Of a stretch of DNA of 64,000 nucleotides, positions 63,605-64,000 are shown piece after piece (the stretch's first letter is position 1; every line of letters starts with the position of its first letter). Below the pieces are notes generated by a model. The model did not search any database, was not told the origin of the DNA, and worked only from the letters and a program-made list of their open reading frames with translations. Made by a program: the position numbers and the translations under genes. The stretch is from Paraburkholderia sabiae (GTDB taxonomy: Bacteria; Pseudomonadota; Gammaproteobacteria; Burkholderiales; Burkholderiaceae): the NCBI RefSeq assembly GCF_030412785.1, contig NZ_CP125297.1, positions 248,001-312,000 of the forward strand, given 5' to 3'.

Positions 63605-64000
63605 ATGAAAAGGACAGTCCTCACCGCCGCCGCATTTGGTGCCTTTAGTTGCTCAGCTTTTGCTCAGAGCAGCGTTACGCTCTATGGGATCATTGACGCA
63701 GGCATCGACTATGTCAACAACTCTGGAGGACATTCAGTCGTCCAGGCCGTCAGCGGAGTGAATCAGGGTAGTCGCTGGGGTTTGCGTGGCGCGGAAGATA
63801 TCGGCGGCGGAACGAAGGTCACATTCCAGTTGGAAAATGGCTTCAACGTATTTAACGGAAAGTTAGGCCAAGGCGGCCTAGAGTTCGGACGACAGGCTTG
63901 GGTCGGTCTCACCAACCCGAAGTACGGTACATTCACGGTCGGTCGCATGTACGACCCGCTGGTGGACGTGATCCAACAGACAACTCTGAACGGTCAAGCT
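63605..64000 (+). CDS. Gram-negative porin, 5' part (runs off the window)
   Basis: 132 codons visible. The signal peptide MKRTVLTAAAFGAFSCSAFA is followed by QSSVTLYGIIDAGIDYVNNS, the typical first beta strand of Burkholderiales OmpC-like porins, with GSRWGLRGAEDIGGGTKVTF and YGTFTVGR later. GGAGA lies upstream of ATG 63605. It probably gives outer-membrane entry for the substrate of the cluster. The 3' end is beyond the right edge. Confidence 0.95.
   Translation, partial: MKRTVLTAAAFGAFSCSAFAQSSVTLYGIIDAGIDYVNNSGGHSVVQAVSGVNQGSRWGLRGAEDIGGGTKVTFQLENGFNVFNGKLGQGGLEFGRQAWVGLTNPKYGTFTVGRMYDPLVDVIQQTTLNGQA

Noticed and set aside
1..64000. CRISPR arrays, tRNA and rRNA genes
   Set aside because: No spaced direct repeats of CRISPR type, no cloverleaf or rRNA sequence recognised by eye; the repeats at 19.4-19.7 kb are iterons.

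Overview
This window looks like part of a large conjugative plasmid or megaplasmid of a Burkholderiales bacterium, most likely Burkholderia sensu lato (Paraburkholderia or Caballeronia). The reasons are the GC-rich coding sequence, the Burkholderia-type porin, the DUF932/ArdB/large-ParB plasmid backbone block, and the Rep/ParA/ParB replicon core with iterons. The genus is inferred from protein style, not from a marker gene. I saw no rRNA, tRNA or CRISPR array.

Layout. (1) 1-8.0 kb, minus strand: a VirB-type type IV secretion operon in the order virB1-B2-B3-B4-B5-(small membrane protein)-B6-(small membrane protein)-B7-B8-B9, running off the left edge. (2) 8.1-14.1 kb, minus strand: a small unknown gene behind a good sigma70 promoter, then a GGDEF-EAL protein, a LuxR-type regulator, an orphan TRAP solute-binding protein, a small exported protein and PxpA, several joined by ATGA overlaps. 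(3) 14.1-21.2 kb: the replicon core. It has a gene-poor 2.9-kb stretch ending in three parS-like palindromes, then parB and parA (minus), an iteron array and rep (plus). (4) 21.3-23.8 kb: an IS66-family element with an 8-bp target duplication. (5) 24-29.3 kb: plasmid housekeeping genes (a helix-turn-helix-like protein, DUF932, ArdB/KlcA antirestriction, a large ParB-like protein). Two divergent genes share copies of the same promoter-leader. (6) 29.5-34.9 kb: a mobilisation module with a candidate oriT, MobC-like protein, LPD7 relaxase and a gene nested in a second frame inside the relaxase. (7) 35-36.7 kb: small accessory genes, including an H-NS-like protein.

(8) 36.8-49.4 kb: a probable defence island. 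A HEPN-motif gene is split by an IS5-family insertion. To its right lie a 1569-residue COG1112-type helicase-nuclease, a small membrane protein, a DUF2130 nuclease, a Cap4/DUF4297-like nuclease and a HerA-like ATPase. (9) 49.7-53.3 kb: HU, DUF1488, a ParE-type toxin with its upstream partner, DUF7673 and a tyrosine recombinase. (10) 53.8-64 kb: a catabolic cluster with a LysR regulator and class V aminotransferase (minus), then an MFS transporter, Asp/Glu-racemase-superfamily enzyme, hydantoinase A and B, RidA and a porin cut by the right edge (plus).

Together, the rep/par genes maintain the replicon, and the VirB and Mob modules move it (no coupling protein is in the window). The antirestriction, H-NS-like, toxin and defence genes protect the element or its host. 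The LysR-hydantoinase and TRAP/PxpA clusters are metabolic cargo acting on amides or cyclic amides whose substrates the sequence does not reveal.
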